Assembly: GCA_020442475.1 (NCBI GenBank)
Contig: JAGRKA010000021.1
Location: 1 to 34,533, forward strand
DNA: 34,533 bases
Reading direction: 5' to 3'
Source: Alphaproteobacteria bacterium
GTDB taxonomy: Bacteria; Pseudomonadota; Alphaproteobacteria; Micavibrionales; Micavibrionaceae
The translations under genes and the position numbers were made by a program. This document shows, in pieces, positions 14,491 through 23,129 of the stretch. The notes under the pieces are model-generated. The model was not told the origin of the DNA. It saw only the letters and a program-made list of their open reading frames with translations, and did not search any database. The stretch's first letter is position 1. Every line of letters starts with the position of its first letter.

Positions 14491-16494
14491 TTAGCGTTTT
14501 TCGAGGATCGTTTTGACTTCCTCAGGAGTGAGTGGGAAAGGGTTCAGGATTTTTACGCCGTTGCGTGCCGCAAATTCGTTGCGTTGTTTGATCAGCGCGT
14601 TATAGCCGGCCAGATCTTTTGTTTCCAGCAAGGTCAGGCGCGCCAGCTCATTGTAAAGCTCAAGCGTTGCCACACTTTTGGATAGCGGCCATGAGAGCGC
14701 TTCACGCAGCACTTTGAGCGCCTTATCCGGGCGCTTTTCAGCGCGGTAAAGCCGGGAAAGCACGATGCGGGTTTCCAGCGATAACGGGTTCATCTCAAGT
14801 GCTTGGACCATAAGCGCTTCGGCCTTATCCCGTCCTTCCGGATCAAAAGCCGGATAGCCGGCCAGCATGATCATCGCCTTGCGGAGCCGTAAAGTTGCAA
14901 AGCCGGAGTTAAGGGCAATCGCGCGGTCTATATAGGTTTGAGCCTCTTCATACAGGTTTTTGCGAACCTCCGGCGAGAGCTTGGAGCTTTTATCCGTCAG
15001 CAGCTTGATCCTGTATTGCGCTTCGGAAGTATAGAGCGGCGGATAGTTCGCAGGCGCAAGGCGTCTGGCCGTATCCAGCGCGGCGCGTGCCTCAGGCAGC
15101 TGGCTTTCCGCAAGAAAGGTCCGGATTTTTCCTGTGAAATAAATCCCTGCCGCGCTTTGAGAAAGCCAGAGTGCCGGGAGGAGCAGGAGGGCGATAAAAC
15201 AGATTTTCCAATAAGGCCCGGAAAGGCGCACAGTTCTAGGCTCTGCGCCAAGGATACGCCCGCTTGCCAAAAACCAGCCTGCAAGCAGAAAACCGGCGAC
15301 GAACAAATTGACCGGCAGGTAGAAATGGAAGCTGATATGGGCGTGCCCGGCCAGAGCCAGCAGGCCGCAAAAAAAGGCGTAAAGCCATAGGCGCTCCGGC
15401 GAGAAGGTTTCTGAACGCCGCGTGGCATTGATCGTCCGCATGAGGACGGCCATAAGGATCGCATAAAACAGGATCGGTGCCAGTACGCCCATCTCCGCCC
15501 AGAATTGCAGCGGGTCCATATGCGCGAAATAGCCGTCGCTGAAATCGCGCGGGGAACGGTGGCTTGCGTAAAAATAGGTGAAACTCCCAAGCCCTGTTCC
15601 CAGCCAGAAATGTTCACGCACAACGTCGAAAGAGGATTTCCAGATGATTTTGCGCTCAGCAACGGAATAGGCTTCTTCACCATCCGTGCCGGTGAGAAGT
15701 ACGTCGGTAAAGTTTCTCCCCATCGATCCGGCGCTGACTGCGTTGAACAGCAGGAAGGCCGCTACGGCGAAGAGCGTAAACAGTATGAATTTACGGGTGG
15801 TTAGGCCGGGATGCTTCCATGTGAAGAGGAAAAACGGCCCGGCGACGATCAGGAAGGAGAGCAGCGCCCCTCGGCTTTGCGTGGCCAGCAGCGCCATAAA
15901 GCATAGTGCCGCGAGCACGAAGCCTGCGGCGGAAAGGTGCTTGTCCCGCTTTGTGTCGCCATGCGCATGAATATAAAGGGCCAGTGCGGGGAACAGGCCC
16001 ATGTTGAAGATGACGGCCAGATTATTCGGGTTGAGCATCGGGTCGTGAACCCGGTCGCCGGGAGTCAGGATAAAGAATTGCACAAGCGCCCAGAGGGCCA
16101 GGACAGCTATGCCGATGCCAAGCGCCCCCATACACAGGCGCAGATTTTTCAGCGGCTCCGGTGCGAGGAGCAGGGTAAAGACAGTCAGAGGCAGTACGGA
16201 GAAAATCAGCGCGAAAAGCGTGCTGTTATAAGGTACGGTTGACCAGAAAACGCTCGCCCAGATATAGAGAGCGTAAGCAAACAGCAGTGCGGCAAATCCC
16301 CCGCGCGGTAAGTGCCAGCCCTTTTGAAAACAGGGCCAGAGTGACAGGCCCGCTAGTAAAAGTAACGCGCCGATATGCGGCAGGACGAGAAGATTATCGG
16401 TCCCTCGGAAATATAGCCCTGCGGCAAAGCTTCCGAGGACGAAGAGCGGGGGGATTATCTGATGGGTGCTTTGTCCAAACCGGAGTGTGATCAT
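14491..16494 (-). CDS. O-antigen ligase/polymerase-like membrane protein with C-terminal TPRs
   Basis: A 667-residue protein. The first ~440 residues are a polytopic membrane domain of about ten or more hydrophobic helices. The Wzy_C/WaaL-type features are RGALLSFLIVAGPF in a transmembrane segment and the large periplasmic loop with GTGLGSFTYFYASH...FAHMDPLQFWAEMG, which in this superfamily handles undecaprenyl-linked glycans. The C-terminal ~200 residues are TPR-like helices (PEARAALDTARRLAP; LSLETRIVLSRLYRAEKRPDKALKVLREAL). Such ligase-TPR fusions also occur in protein glycosylation (PglL-like) and exopolysaccharide systems, so the acceptor cannot be told; modification of the nearby pilins is conceivable but unproven. 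I prefer ATG 16494 over TTG 16512. gapR lies directly upstream on the same strand. Confidence 0.87.
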   Translation of the reverse strand: MITLRFGQSTHQIIPPLFVLGSFAAGLYFRGTDNLLVLPHIGALLLLAGLSLWPCFQKGWHLPRGGFAALLFAYALYIWASVFWSTVPYNSTLFALIFSVLPLTVFTLLLAPEPLKNLRLCMGALGIGIAVLALWALVQFFILTPGDRVHDPMLNPNNLAVIFNMGLFPALALYIHAHGDTKRDKHLSAAGFVLAALCFMALLATQSRGALLSFLIVAGPFFLFTWKHPGLTTRKFILFTLFAVAAFLLFNAVSAGSMGRNFTDVLLTGTDGEEAYSVAERKIIWKSSFDVVREHFWLGTGLGSFTYFYASHRSPRDFSDGYFAHMDPLQFWAEMGVLAPILFYAILMAVLMRTINATRRSETFSPERLWLYAFFCGLLALAGHAHISFHFYLPVNLFVAGFLLAGWFLASGRILGAEPRTVRLSGPYWKICFIALLLLPALWLSQSAAGIYFTGKIRTFLAESQLPEARAALDTARRLAPANYPPLYTSEAQYRIKLLTDKSSKLSPEVRKNLYEEAQTYIDRAIALNSGFATLRLRKAMIMLAGYPAFDPEGRDKAEALMVQALEMNPLSLETRIVLSRLYRAEKRPDKALKVLREALSWPLSKSVATLELYNELARLTLLETKDLAGYNALIKQRNEFAARNGVKILNPFPLTPEEVKTILEKR

Positions 16495-16517
16495 TCCGGT
16501 ACCCCCCGCCAAGAGCG

Positions 16518-16853
16518 TTAAACCATCCCGATGGCGGATTTGTAGAGTTCGAGGAGCTCTTCGGATTCGCGGCGTTTCTCGGTTTCCATTTTGCGCAAAG
16601 AGATAATTTTGCGCATGGTTTTCGTATCAAAACCCGTGCCTTTGGCTTCGGCGTAGACTTCCTTGATGTCTTCCATCAGGGCGGCTTTTTCTTCCTCGAG
16701 CCGCTCGATCCGCTCAATGAAGGAGCGCAAACGGGCGCCGGCTACACCGCCGACATCTTTTCCGCCATCGCTGCTGCCGCTGCTTTTGTCTGTGTCATCG
16801 CCATGGTCATTTTCATTTTCGGCTTGGGGAAAGGCGGCCACGTTCTCGGACAT
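16518..16853 (-). CDS. gapR: GapR family nucleoid-associated protein (DUF2312)
   Basis: GapR is an alphaproteobacterial DNA-binding protein that encircles overtwisted, AT-rich DNA and helps topoisomerases ahead of replication and transcription forks. The 111-residue protein has an acidic, disordered N-terminus (to about residue 40) and then the DUF2312 core: RLRSFIERIERLEEEKAALMEDIKEVYAEAKG followed by GFDTKTMRKIISLRK and a short C-terminal helix. This is the standard family pattern, with an N-terminal extension. The ATG at 16853 has AAGGAG upstream. The gene ends 24 bases before the chosen start of the O-antigen ligase-like gene, so the two may share a transcript. Upstream lies an inverted-repeat element (16946-17163). 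Confidence 0.93.
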   Translation of the reverse strand: MSENVAAFPQAENENDHGDDTDKSSGSSDGGKDVGGVAGARLRSFIERIERLEEEKAALMEDIKEVYAEAKGTGFDTKTMRKIISLRKMETEKRRESEELLELYKSAIGMV

Positions 16854-16945
16854 TTAAAACTCCTTCGTCAAATACGGTCATGTGTGATTCGAAAACGCCA
16901 TTGTAAAGAAGTGCAGCGCTTAGGGAAGTTTTTATATGTAAGTTT

Positions 16946-17163
16946 CATTTTATAGTCGGCTTTGTACATATTGATATACCTCTTCTGTCACCCCCGCGGC
17001 GCAGCAAAGCTGCGCTTGTCGGCGGGGGTCCACTATGTGAGCCGCTTTTAGCGGCTCTCTTCACTGGATCCCGGATGTTTGAGCGATGCTTTGCATCGCC
17101 TCCGGGATGACATCGGAGGAGAGGAGAAAGAATATCAATATGTACAAAGCCGACTATAAAATG
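16946..17163. mobile_element. 218-bp element with perfect 32-bp terminal inverted repeats
   Basis: The outer 32 bases on each side (16946-16977 and 17132-17163) are exact reverse complements (CATTTTATAGTCGGCTTTGT...). Between them lie a GC-rich hairpin (16987-17030) and a family B repeat (17034-17111). It has no coding capacity. The structure resembles a MITE or nested repeat insertion; I see no clear target-site duplication. It fills most of the 325-bp gap between gapR and the MurF-like gene, in which nothing else is recognised. Confidence 0.6.
17034..17111. repeat. Dispersed composite repeat, family B, copy 2
   Basis: The module order tatgtgagccgcttttagcggctctctt, then GCGATGCTTTGCATCGC, then cctccgggatgac, matches copy 1 at 5624-5719. 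Copy 1 has an extra CCCCGC hairpin in the middle, whereas here a comparable GC hairpin (16987-17030) lies before it. Confidence 0.8.
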
Positions 17164-17178
17164 GAATCGCTATAATAC

Positions 17179-18843
17179 TTAAATCTTCGGAACACGCTCA
17201 TAAATATCCGGCAGGTCATTTTCAATCAGGATGATATCGCCGTCCTGTTTATTCTCGCGGAGCCAGCCTTGCGCGTCCTGAAAGGAGGCGAATTCGTGCA
17301 AAGGCTTGCCGCTTCCCGTCGATTTAAAGCCCTGAATAAAAGTCGGTATTCGTTTCCCATGGATCACAATCGCGATATCGCAGACTTCTCCGGCATAGCT
17401 TCCGATTTTCTCATGCGCATCATTATGGGCGTGGCCTAGCTCAATCATGCCGGGGGTAATCAGAATTTTCCGCCCTTGCCTGCCCAGCGTCGCCAAAAGT
17501 CCGAGCGCGGAGTTAAACCCGATCGGGTTGGAGTTAAAGGCGTCGTCGATCAGGGTCGTGCCGTCCGGCTGTTTACGAACCTCCAGCCGGTGCTCAATCT
17601 GTGGGAGGCTTCGGAGCGCGGTTTTGATTTTGTCTGCCGGGATACCAAGCTCCATAGCTGCGGCGAAGGCCAGTGCCGCATTATGGCCGTGATGGACGCC
17701 GAACAGGGGCAGGAACAGGCTGTAGCTTTCACCTTTCCAGCGTAAATCAACGCCAAGCCCTTTTGTGGATTGCTTGATCGAGATGATATGAAGGTCGTCA
17801 GAAGCGATGTGGGAAATCTCATGGTCGTCATTGGCTTTTGAGAAAATGTCCGGCGCATCTCCGCACACGATAAAGTTCGAGGGGTGATCATCCTTAAGCT
17901 TTTCCGGGATAGGAAATCTGAGTGTGCGTTCGTGGATAATGACCATCCCGTCTTTTTCAAGCACGGCTTCGGCGAGTTCGAATTTTGCTTTGGCGACACT
18001 TTCCAGCGTTTTAAAGCGTTCGTAATGCGCATGACCGATCGCGGTGATAATGCCCATATCCGGCGGGGTCAGCGTACATAGCCGCTCAATGGAGCCGGGG
18101 CCGTAAGCGCCCATTTCAACCACGAGATAGCGGTGATTTTCTTCGAGCTGTTCGCGGACGATACGGGTAATTCCCATCGGCGTGTTGACGCTGCCCGGCG
18201 TGATCAGCGTTGGAGCCTGCGTTTTAAGAATATGGCCGAGAATATGTTTGACCGATGTTTTCCCGAACGAGCCTGTAATGCCGATAATTGTCGGCTCGTA
18301 GGCTTTCACCTTCTGATGGGCCTCGTTCCAGTAGCGTTTCTGGATGCCGTGCTCAAAGGGCTGGAGCAGTAAGTTAACGATAATCAAGATCAGCGGGATA
18401 AGCTGGACGTTAAAAATCCATATCCACGGGTGATCCGGCACATGGAAACACCACAGGCCCGACAACGCGACAAGCGCGAGCGCGGGAAAAAAAATCCGCT
18501 TGGCCCGCGTGGTCGCGACCAGCTTTTTTTTCGAATTTTTTCGAGGGTCTTTCTCGCGGTAGATCGCGACGGCCAACCCGGTAAAAACAAGGAAATGAGG
18601 CACAAGCTCGGGGACAAAGAGCCGGGGCATGAATTTGGAAAGGGCGAAGAGCCCGCTGCCTGTGACAAGGAGGAACAGGCTAAGCCGTTTATCGAATGCG
18701 AAATTGTCGCCGATCCATTTGAACAGGCGCAAATCGTCGTAATCTTCCTGCTGGAGGACATGGGTATAGGTCAGCAGACGCTTGGCCGAAAAAATGAGCC
18801 AGGCGGCGTAAACAAGGATGAGGGATGTCATATCGACGATCAC
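17179..18843 (-). CDS. Membrane-anchored MurF-like Mur ligase
   Basis: A 554-residue protein in two parts. Residues 1-165 carry about five hydrophobic helices (near 4-20, 55-70, 78-94, 117-134, 141-161). Residues 185-554 are a Mur ligase: P-loop GITGSFGKTS (188-197), VEMGAYGPGS (Glu243), the carbamylated-Lys region AKAKFEL (Lys287), HNAALAFAAAMELG, EHRLEV and DDAFNSNP (433-440), the last being typical of MurF, which adds D-Ala-D-Ala to UDP-MurNAc-tripeptide. The usual N-terminal UDP-binding domain of MurF is replaced by the membrane part, so the substrate may be lipid-linked or different. The GTG start overlaps the hydrolase stop (GTGA), implying translational coupling; ATG 18831 is the alternative. 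Ddl, which makes the MurF substrate, is encoded divergently nearby. Confidence 0.85.
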   Translation of the reverse strand: MIVDMTSLILVYAAWLIFSAKRLLTYTHVLQQEDYDDLRLFKWIGDNFAFDKRLSLFLLVTGSGLFALSKFMPRLFVPELVPHFLVFTGLAVAIYREKDPRKNSKKKLVATTRAKRIFFPALALVALSGLWCFHVPDHPWIWIFNVQLIPLILIIVNLLLQPFEHGIQKRYWNEAHQKVKAYEPTIIGITGSFGKTSVKHILGHILKTQAPTLITPGSVNTPMGITRIVREQLEENHRYLVVEMGAYGPGSIERLCTLTPPDMGIITAIGHAHYERFKTLESVAKAKFELAEAVLEKDGMVIIHERTLRFPIPEKLKDDHPSNFIVCGDAPDIFSKANDDHEISHIASDDLHIISIKQSTKGLGVDLRWKGESYSLFLPLFGVHHGHNAALAFAAAMELGIPADKIKTALRSLPQIEHRLEVRKQPDGTTLIDDAFNSNPIGFNSALGLLATLGRQGRKILITPGMIELGHAHNDAHEKIGSYAGEVCDIAIVIHGKRIPTFIQGFKSTGSGKPLHEFASFQDAQGWLRENKQDGDIILIENDLPDIYERVPKI

Positions 18844-19598
18844 GAGGCGATCCGCTCCATAAAACGTTTCAGGTGGCCGGCGCTCTGGTGCCGTCCTTGC
18901 GCCAGAAGACTGTAATGATCGTGCCCCTCCAGCACAACCAGATTCGCATCCGGAATGAGGCGGGCAAGCCTTTCCCCGATCTCCGGCGGTGTTTCTTCGT
19001 CCCGGTCGCCATAAAGGAGTATGACGGGGCAGGTGATTTGCTGCGCGATATCGCTGAGATTCTCATTTACGGTTTTGACGAAGATGCTGCGCAGAATGCC
19101 GGAAGTATTCTTATAGTCCGCGCTGCCGAATTTTTGTCGCGCCCGCTCCGCGCCCATGCATTTTTTCATCAGCTTGAACAGCATGATTTGCGCTTTGAGA
19201 TAGAGTTTTTGATGGAGCGGTCTTTGGCGGGGAAGACCGGCTCCGGCGATCAGGAACAGCCCCGCGACCAGATCAGGATGCCTTGCCGCCAGTTGCAGCC
19301 CCACACGGCAGCCGAAAGAATGCCCGACCCACAGGATTTTCTTATCGGCCCGTGTACGGATCAGGGCCGCACAGGCATCGGCATAATCGGCGGTGCTCCA
19401 AACGCTTTCGGGCGTATCGGAGCCGCCGAATCCGGGAAAGTCGAACAGGATATGCGTGCCTATGCCGGAAAAGCTCTGGGCAAGATTTTCAAAGGCTCTG
19501 TGGTCCTGTCCCCAGCCATGCCCCCAGAAGACGGGGAGGGAGCCTTCGCCCATCAGCTTGAATTTTATATTTGTTCCGTTGAATAAAAAATTTTGCAC
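18840..19598 (-). CDS. Alpha/beta hydrolase
   Basis: A 252-residue soluble alpha/beta-hydrolase fold protein. Visible are the oxyanion segment HGWGQDHRAF (near 27-36), FDFPGFGGSD, the nucleophile elbow VGHSFG (Ser94), the acid in YGDRDEETP (probably Asp200) and the histidine region LEGHDHYSLL (His226 or His228). The pattern is that of BioH/MhpC-like carboxylesterases; the actual substrate cannot be read from the sequence. There is no signal peptide, so it is cytoplasmic. Its TGA overlaps the GTG of the MurF-like gene by four bases, so both are made together, which hints at a linked role. It is divergent from ddl across 80 bases that must hold both promoters. Confidence 0.88.
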   Translation of the reverse strand: MQNFLFNGTNIKFKLMGEGSLPVFWGHGWGQDHRAFENLAQSFSGIGTHILFDFPGFGGSDTPESVWSTADYADACAALIRTRADKKILWVGHSFGCRVGLQLAARHPDLVAGLFLIAGAGLPRQRPLHQKLYLKAQIMLFKLMKKCMGAERARQKFGSADYKNTSGILRSIFVKTVNENLSDIAQQITCPVILLYGDRDEETPPEIGERLARLIPDANLVVLEGHDHYSLLAQGRHQSAGHLKRFMERIAS

Positions 19599-19678
19599 CG
19601 TCCGGCCCTTTTACGGTTCTATTTTTCGTGGTTAAATCCTTACCGTCAGATCATTGCGTCAAAACCGGTCGAGGTTCA

Positions 19679-20917
19679 ATGTCCAAAAGCAAAAAAAAGA
19701 TTGCCGTTTTTATCGGAGGCCGCTCTCCAGAGCATGATGTCAGCGTCGTCACGGGCCTGCAAATTCTCTCAGCCATAGATACGACGCGCTATGAGGCGTT
19801 TCCCGTTTATATTGCGCCGGACGGGGAGTGGTTGATCGGGGATATCTTGCGGGAACGCTCAAGCTACATGCTCGATGCGAATGCTCGTAAGCAAACCCGC
19901 GCGGTACTTCTTGATCTTAAGGCCGATAGAGGCGGGCGCTTGATTCCGAAAAAGAGCGGGCTGCTGGGCGGCGGCGCGAAGCCCGTCGAGTTCGATGTCG
20001 CGGTTCCGGCCTTCCACGGGCTTTACGGCGAAGATGGTGGCATCCAAGGGCTGTTCGAACTGGCGAACGTGCCCTATACGGGGATGCGGTCTATGGGCTC
20101 TGCCGTCCTGATGGATAAAGGCGCGACGAAGAAACTCCTGCAATCGGTCGGTATTCCGGTTCTGCCCTATGCGCTCCTGAAACGCCCGGAGGAAGGCTAT
20201 ATGCTCCCCCGTGAGCAGCTTGAGGCGCTCGCCGGGCCGATCGGTTTTCCCTGTATCGTCAAACCGGTTCATCTGGGCAGCTCTATCGGTGTGGCCCGCG
20301 CGGAAGGCCTGGAAGAGCTGGAGGCGTGTCTGCCGGCTGTATTCGAATATGACGATAGCGCGATTATCGAGCCGTTCGTACAGAATATGGTGGAATATAA
20401 CGTTGCTGTTTCAAAGGCGCTCGGCGGCGGGCAGGTGCGGACTTCTGCGATTGAAAAACCCAAGGCCGTAGAGGCCTTACTGGATTTCAAGCAGAAATAC
20501 CTCTCCGGCGGAGACAATAAAACCGGCGATAAAATGGGCGGTGGCGGGACCAAGAATCCGGGTGCGATCAGCGAGGGGATGCTGTCTCTGACGCGGGAGC
20601 TGAATCCAAAGCTGCCTGCGGAGATGGAGGTGAATATCCGGGGTTGGGCACTGGCCATGTTTGAAGCGCTGGACGGGGCGGGCGCGCCGCGTATCGACTT
20701 TATCAGCAACCAGAAAACGGGTGAGATCTGGATGAATGAGGTCAACCCGATCCCCGGTTCTTTCGGGTATTTCCTGTGGGAGGCCGCGCAAGAGCCAGTC
20801 CTGTTCACGGATTTTCTGAGCGCACTGATCGAAGAGGCTTTGGCCGAGAACCGCGCGCGCATTTTACCGAAAGACCCCGTGCCGCGTGATGCGCGTTTGT
20901 TGCGGAGGCCGGTATAG
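19679..20917 (+). CDS. ddl: D-alanine--D-alanine ligase
   Basis: Ddl joins two D-alanines with ATP for the peptidoglycan stem peptide in the cytoplasm. The protein has 412 residues, longer than the common 300-370. The N-terminal motif is GGRSPEHDVS; the ATP-grasp core shows FHGLYGEDGGIQGLFE, YTGMRSMGSAVLMDKGATK, CIVKPVHLGSSIGV, and the Mg/ADP site EVNPIPGSFGYFLWE. The extra length comes mostly from a Gly-rich loop region (GGDNKTGDKMGGGGTKNPG, near 280-300) and a C-terminal extension. I chose ATG 19679 (GAGG just upstream; the GTG at 19628 would add an atypical leader). It heads the ftsQ-ftsA-ftsZ run, with ftsQ starting two bases behind it. Confidence 0.95.
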   Translation: MSKSKKKIAVFIGGRSPEHDVSVVTGLQILSAIDTTRYEAFPVYIAPDGEWLIGDILRERSSYMLDANARKQTRAVLLDLKADRGGRLIPKKSGLLGGGAKPVEFDVAVPAFHGLYGEDGGIQGLFELANVPYTGMRSMGSAVLMDKGATKKLLQSVGIPVLPYALLKRPEEGYMLPREQLEALAGPIGFPCIVKPVHLGSSIGVARAEGLEELEACLPAVFEYDDSAIIEPFVQNMVEYNVAVSKALGGGQVRTSAIEKPKAVEALLDFKQKYLSGGDNKTGDKMGGGGTKNPGAISEGMLSLTRELNPKLPAEMEVNIRGWALAMFEALDGAGAPRIDFISNQKTGEIWMNEVNPIPGSFGYFLWEAAQEPVLFTDFLSALIEEALAENRARILPKDPVPRDARLLRRPV

Positions 20918-20919
20918 GG

Positions 20920-21771
20920 ATGAAGCGGGGAACCCGCAGAAGCGCGCTCAACCGCCGCCGCAAGGGCCTGCTCGCCGTGATCTTGCCATGGGCGCGGCGC
21001 TTTGGTTTTGTGCTGGGCGCGCTCGTGCTGCTTTTGTGGGGTGGCGCATGGTTTTTCCTGAGCGACGCCGATGAGCGTACTGCGGCCTGGGGGCGCGAGC
21101 AAACGCTGGAGATCACGGCGGGTTTAGGTTTTACGGTGAAAGATGTCTTGATCGAAGGCCGGACCTATAGCGATCCGGAAACGATCAAGGCGCTGGTCAA
21201 TGTCCGTAAAGGGGACCCGCTCTTCGCGTTTGACCCGGCGGAAGCCAAGGCCTTGATCGAAAAAATTTCATGGATACGCAGCGCCCATGTGGAGCGCCGC
21301 CTGCCCGGAACGATCTATATCCGCGTGCAGGAGCGCAAACCTTTGGCGCTGTGGCAAAAGGACGGCAAGCTTCGCCTGCTGGACGGGCGGGGCGAAGTGA
21401 TTGTCTCCGGCGATATGGAGCGCTTCGAAAATCTGGTTATCGTGATCGGTGATGATGCGCCGCAGAACGCCCCGGCGCTTTTGAGCGATCTGGCGGCGGA
21501 ACCGCTTCTTTATGAACGCACGAAGGCGGCTCAGCGCGTGAGCGGCCGCCGCTGGGATCTGACGCTGGACGGGGATGTGCGTATAAAATTGCCGGAAGAG
21601 GATCAGGGGCTGGCCTTGAGGAGGCTGGCGTTAGCGCAGGAGGAAGAGCAACTTCTGGATAAGGATGTAACGAGTGTTGATTTGCGCGAGGCGGACCGTA
21701 TGATCATCCGCACCCGTCCCGGCGCCGTGCGCGAATACAAGGCCGGGTTAAATCCGGGCAGCGATATCTGA
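20920..21771 (+). CDS. ftsQ: Cell division protein FtsQ
   Basis: FtsQ is a bitopic inner-membrane protein that links early and late divisome proteins through FtsB and FtsL. The 283 residues show a basic cytoplasmic N-terminus, one membrane helix (about 28-48), then a POTRA domain (about 74-142: FTVKDVLIEGRTYSDPETIKALVNVRKGDPLFAFDP...) and the FtsQ beta domain (LPGTIYIRVQERKPLALWQ...LLDGRGEVI). The family motif V.RRLPGT.YI.V.ER.P.A.W is clear. It starts two bases after ddl with the ribosome site inside the ddl end, so translation is coupled. ftsA follows after 80 bases. Confidence 0.95.
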   Translation: MKRGTRRSALNRRRKGLLAVILPWARRFGFVLGALVLLLWGGAWFFLSDADERTAAWGREQTLEITAGLGFTVKDVLIEGRTYSDPETIKALVNVRKGDPLFAFDPAEAKALIEKISWIRSAHVERRLPGTIYIRVQERKPLALWQKDGKLRLLDGRGEVIVSGDMERFENLVIVIGDDAPQNAPALLSDLAAEPLLYERTKAAQRVSGRRWDLTLDGDVRIKLPEEDQGLALRRLALAQEEEQLLDKDVTSVDLREADRMIIRTRPGAVREYKAGLNPGSDI

Positions 21772-21798
21772 GTGAAGACTTTTTGGAGAATGATCTAA

Positions 21799-21855
21799 GT
21801 GGATTTATCTGGGTTTTTGAGTAAGCGGAAGGTAAAGGGTAAGGCCGGGGTATGA
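21799..21855 (+). CDS. Possible 18-codon leader ORF overlapping the ftsA start
   Basis: A GTG at 21799, ten bases after GGAG (21785-21788), opens a frame reading MDLSGFLSKRKVKGKAGV that stops at TGA 21853-21855, overlapping the ftsA ATG (ATGA). The basic, short product is probably of no direct function; the arrangement would let ribosomes reinitiate at ftsA, whose own ribosome-binding site is weak. It could equally be chance. Confidence 0.3.
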   Translation: MDLSGFLSKRKVKGKAGV

Positions 21856-23129
21856 AGAGCAGATCGCCGTACAAATTCGGAAAAGGCACTCTGTTGGCCG
21901 CTTTGGATGTAGGCTCCAGCAAGACGGCCTGCTTTATCGGGCGCGCCGTTGACGATGCCGGAACTTTCGAAGTTCTGGGGGTCGGGCATCACGCTTCGCA
22001 AGGGATCAAAAGCGGCACGATCACGGATTTGAACGCGGCGGAAACCTGTATCCGCCAGACCGTGCATGCGGCTGAAAATATGGCTGCCGATATCATGAAG
22101 GGCTATCCGCTTCGCGAGGTCGTGGTCAATCTGCCGGGCGTCCATGCGACCTCTCATGCGCATACGGCCTCGATCAGGGTCGCCGGGCATGAAATTACAG
22201 ATAACGATGTGCGCCGCGCGCTCTCAAAGGCTCAGCAGCGCGTCGTCAGCAATGAGTATGAGCTGATCCACACGATCCCCGCCGGTTACCGCATTGACGG
22301 GCATGAAGGCATTCGCGAGCCGCGCGGGATGGTCGGGCAGACTATGGATGTCGATATTCATATGGTGACCGGCGAGATGGGCGCGCTGCGGAATATGGCG
22401 GCCTGTATCGAGCGTTCTCATCTGGATATCACGGCGCTGTGCGTCTCGGCTTACGCCGCCGGGTTGGCCGTTCTGGTCGAGGATGAGGTCGATTTGGGCT
22501 GCACCGTCATTGATATTGGCGGCGGCGTCACCTCTTTCGCGGTGTTTCAGGGCGGCGCGTTGATTTATTGCGATGCCGTGCCGATTGGCGGAAAACATAT
22601 TACGAGCGATATCGCCAAGGGATTGACGACGTCTCTCAGGGATGCCGAGCGGCTCAAAATCTTGTATGGCGGCGCGATGGCCGGTGGAATGGATGAAAAT
22701 GAGCTGATCGACGTGCCGCGCATCGGGGAGGACGAGTATGCCGAACCGAACCATGTACCGCGCTCTTTGCTGATCGGGATTATACAGCCGCGCGTCGAGG
22801 AGATTTTCGATCTTGTGCGTGCGCGGCTCAGTGATAGCGGTCTGGGGCCGGCGCTGGGGCGGCGTGTCGTCCTGACCGGCGGCGGCAGCCAGATGCCGGG
22901 CTTGAAAGATTTGGCCCGGCACGTTCTGGACAAGCAGATCAGGCTTGGTAAGCCGATCCATCTTTCCGGTTTGCCCGACGCCGTCAGCGGCCCGGCCTTC
23001 GCGACGACTGCTGGCCTTTTGACCTATATTTCCGGTCATGCCGATGAGATGCCTGCCGAGATTATGGCGCAGGCCGAGCCGGGTTCTTTGTGGGAACGGG
23101 TCCGGCACTGGCTGCATGAAAACTGGTAG
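21852..23129 (+). CDS. ftsA: Cell division protein FtsA
   Basis: FtsA is the actin-like protein that tethers FtsZ to the inner membrane and signals to late divisome proteins. The 425-residue length is normal. ATPase motifs are LDVGSSKTACFIG (phosphate 1), DIGGGVTSFAVF (phosphate 2) and VVLTGGGSQMPGLKDLA (adenosine motif), with the 1C/SHS2 domain between about residues 90 and 170. The C-terminal peptide SLWERVRHWLHENW is an amphipathic helix that serves as the membrane-targeting sequence. The stop is followed by a 330-bp regulatory interval before ftsZ. Confidence 0.97.
   Translation: MKSRSPYKFGKGTLLAALDVGSSKTACFIGRAVDDAGTFEVLGVGHHASQGIKSGTITDLNAAETCIRQTVHAAENMAADIMKGYPLREVVVNLPGVHATSHAHTASIRVAGHEITDNDVRRALSKAQQRVVSNEYELIHTIPAGYRIDGHEGIREPRGMVGQTMDVDIHMVTGEMGALRNMAACIERSHLDITALCVSAYAAGLAVLVEDEVDLGCTVIDIGGGVTSFAVFQGGALIYCDAVPIGGKHITSDIAKGLTTSLRDAERLKILYGGAMAGGMDENELIDVPRIGEDEYAEPNHVPRSLLIGIIQPRVEEIFDLVRARLSDSGLGPALGRRVVLTGGGSQMPGLKDLARHVLDKQIRLGKPIHLSGLPDAVSGPAFATTAGLLTYISGHADEMPAEIMAQAEPGSLWERVRHWLHENW

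Noticed and set aside
16945..17165. Insertion sequence
   Set aside because: The element has perfect inverted ends but no transposase frame; at most a non-autonomous unit.
18825..19586. 253-residue plus-strand ORF opposite the alpha/beta hydrolase
   Set aside because: The hydrolase on the other strand has a full catalytic triad and a coupled neighbour; this frame shows no family features.
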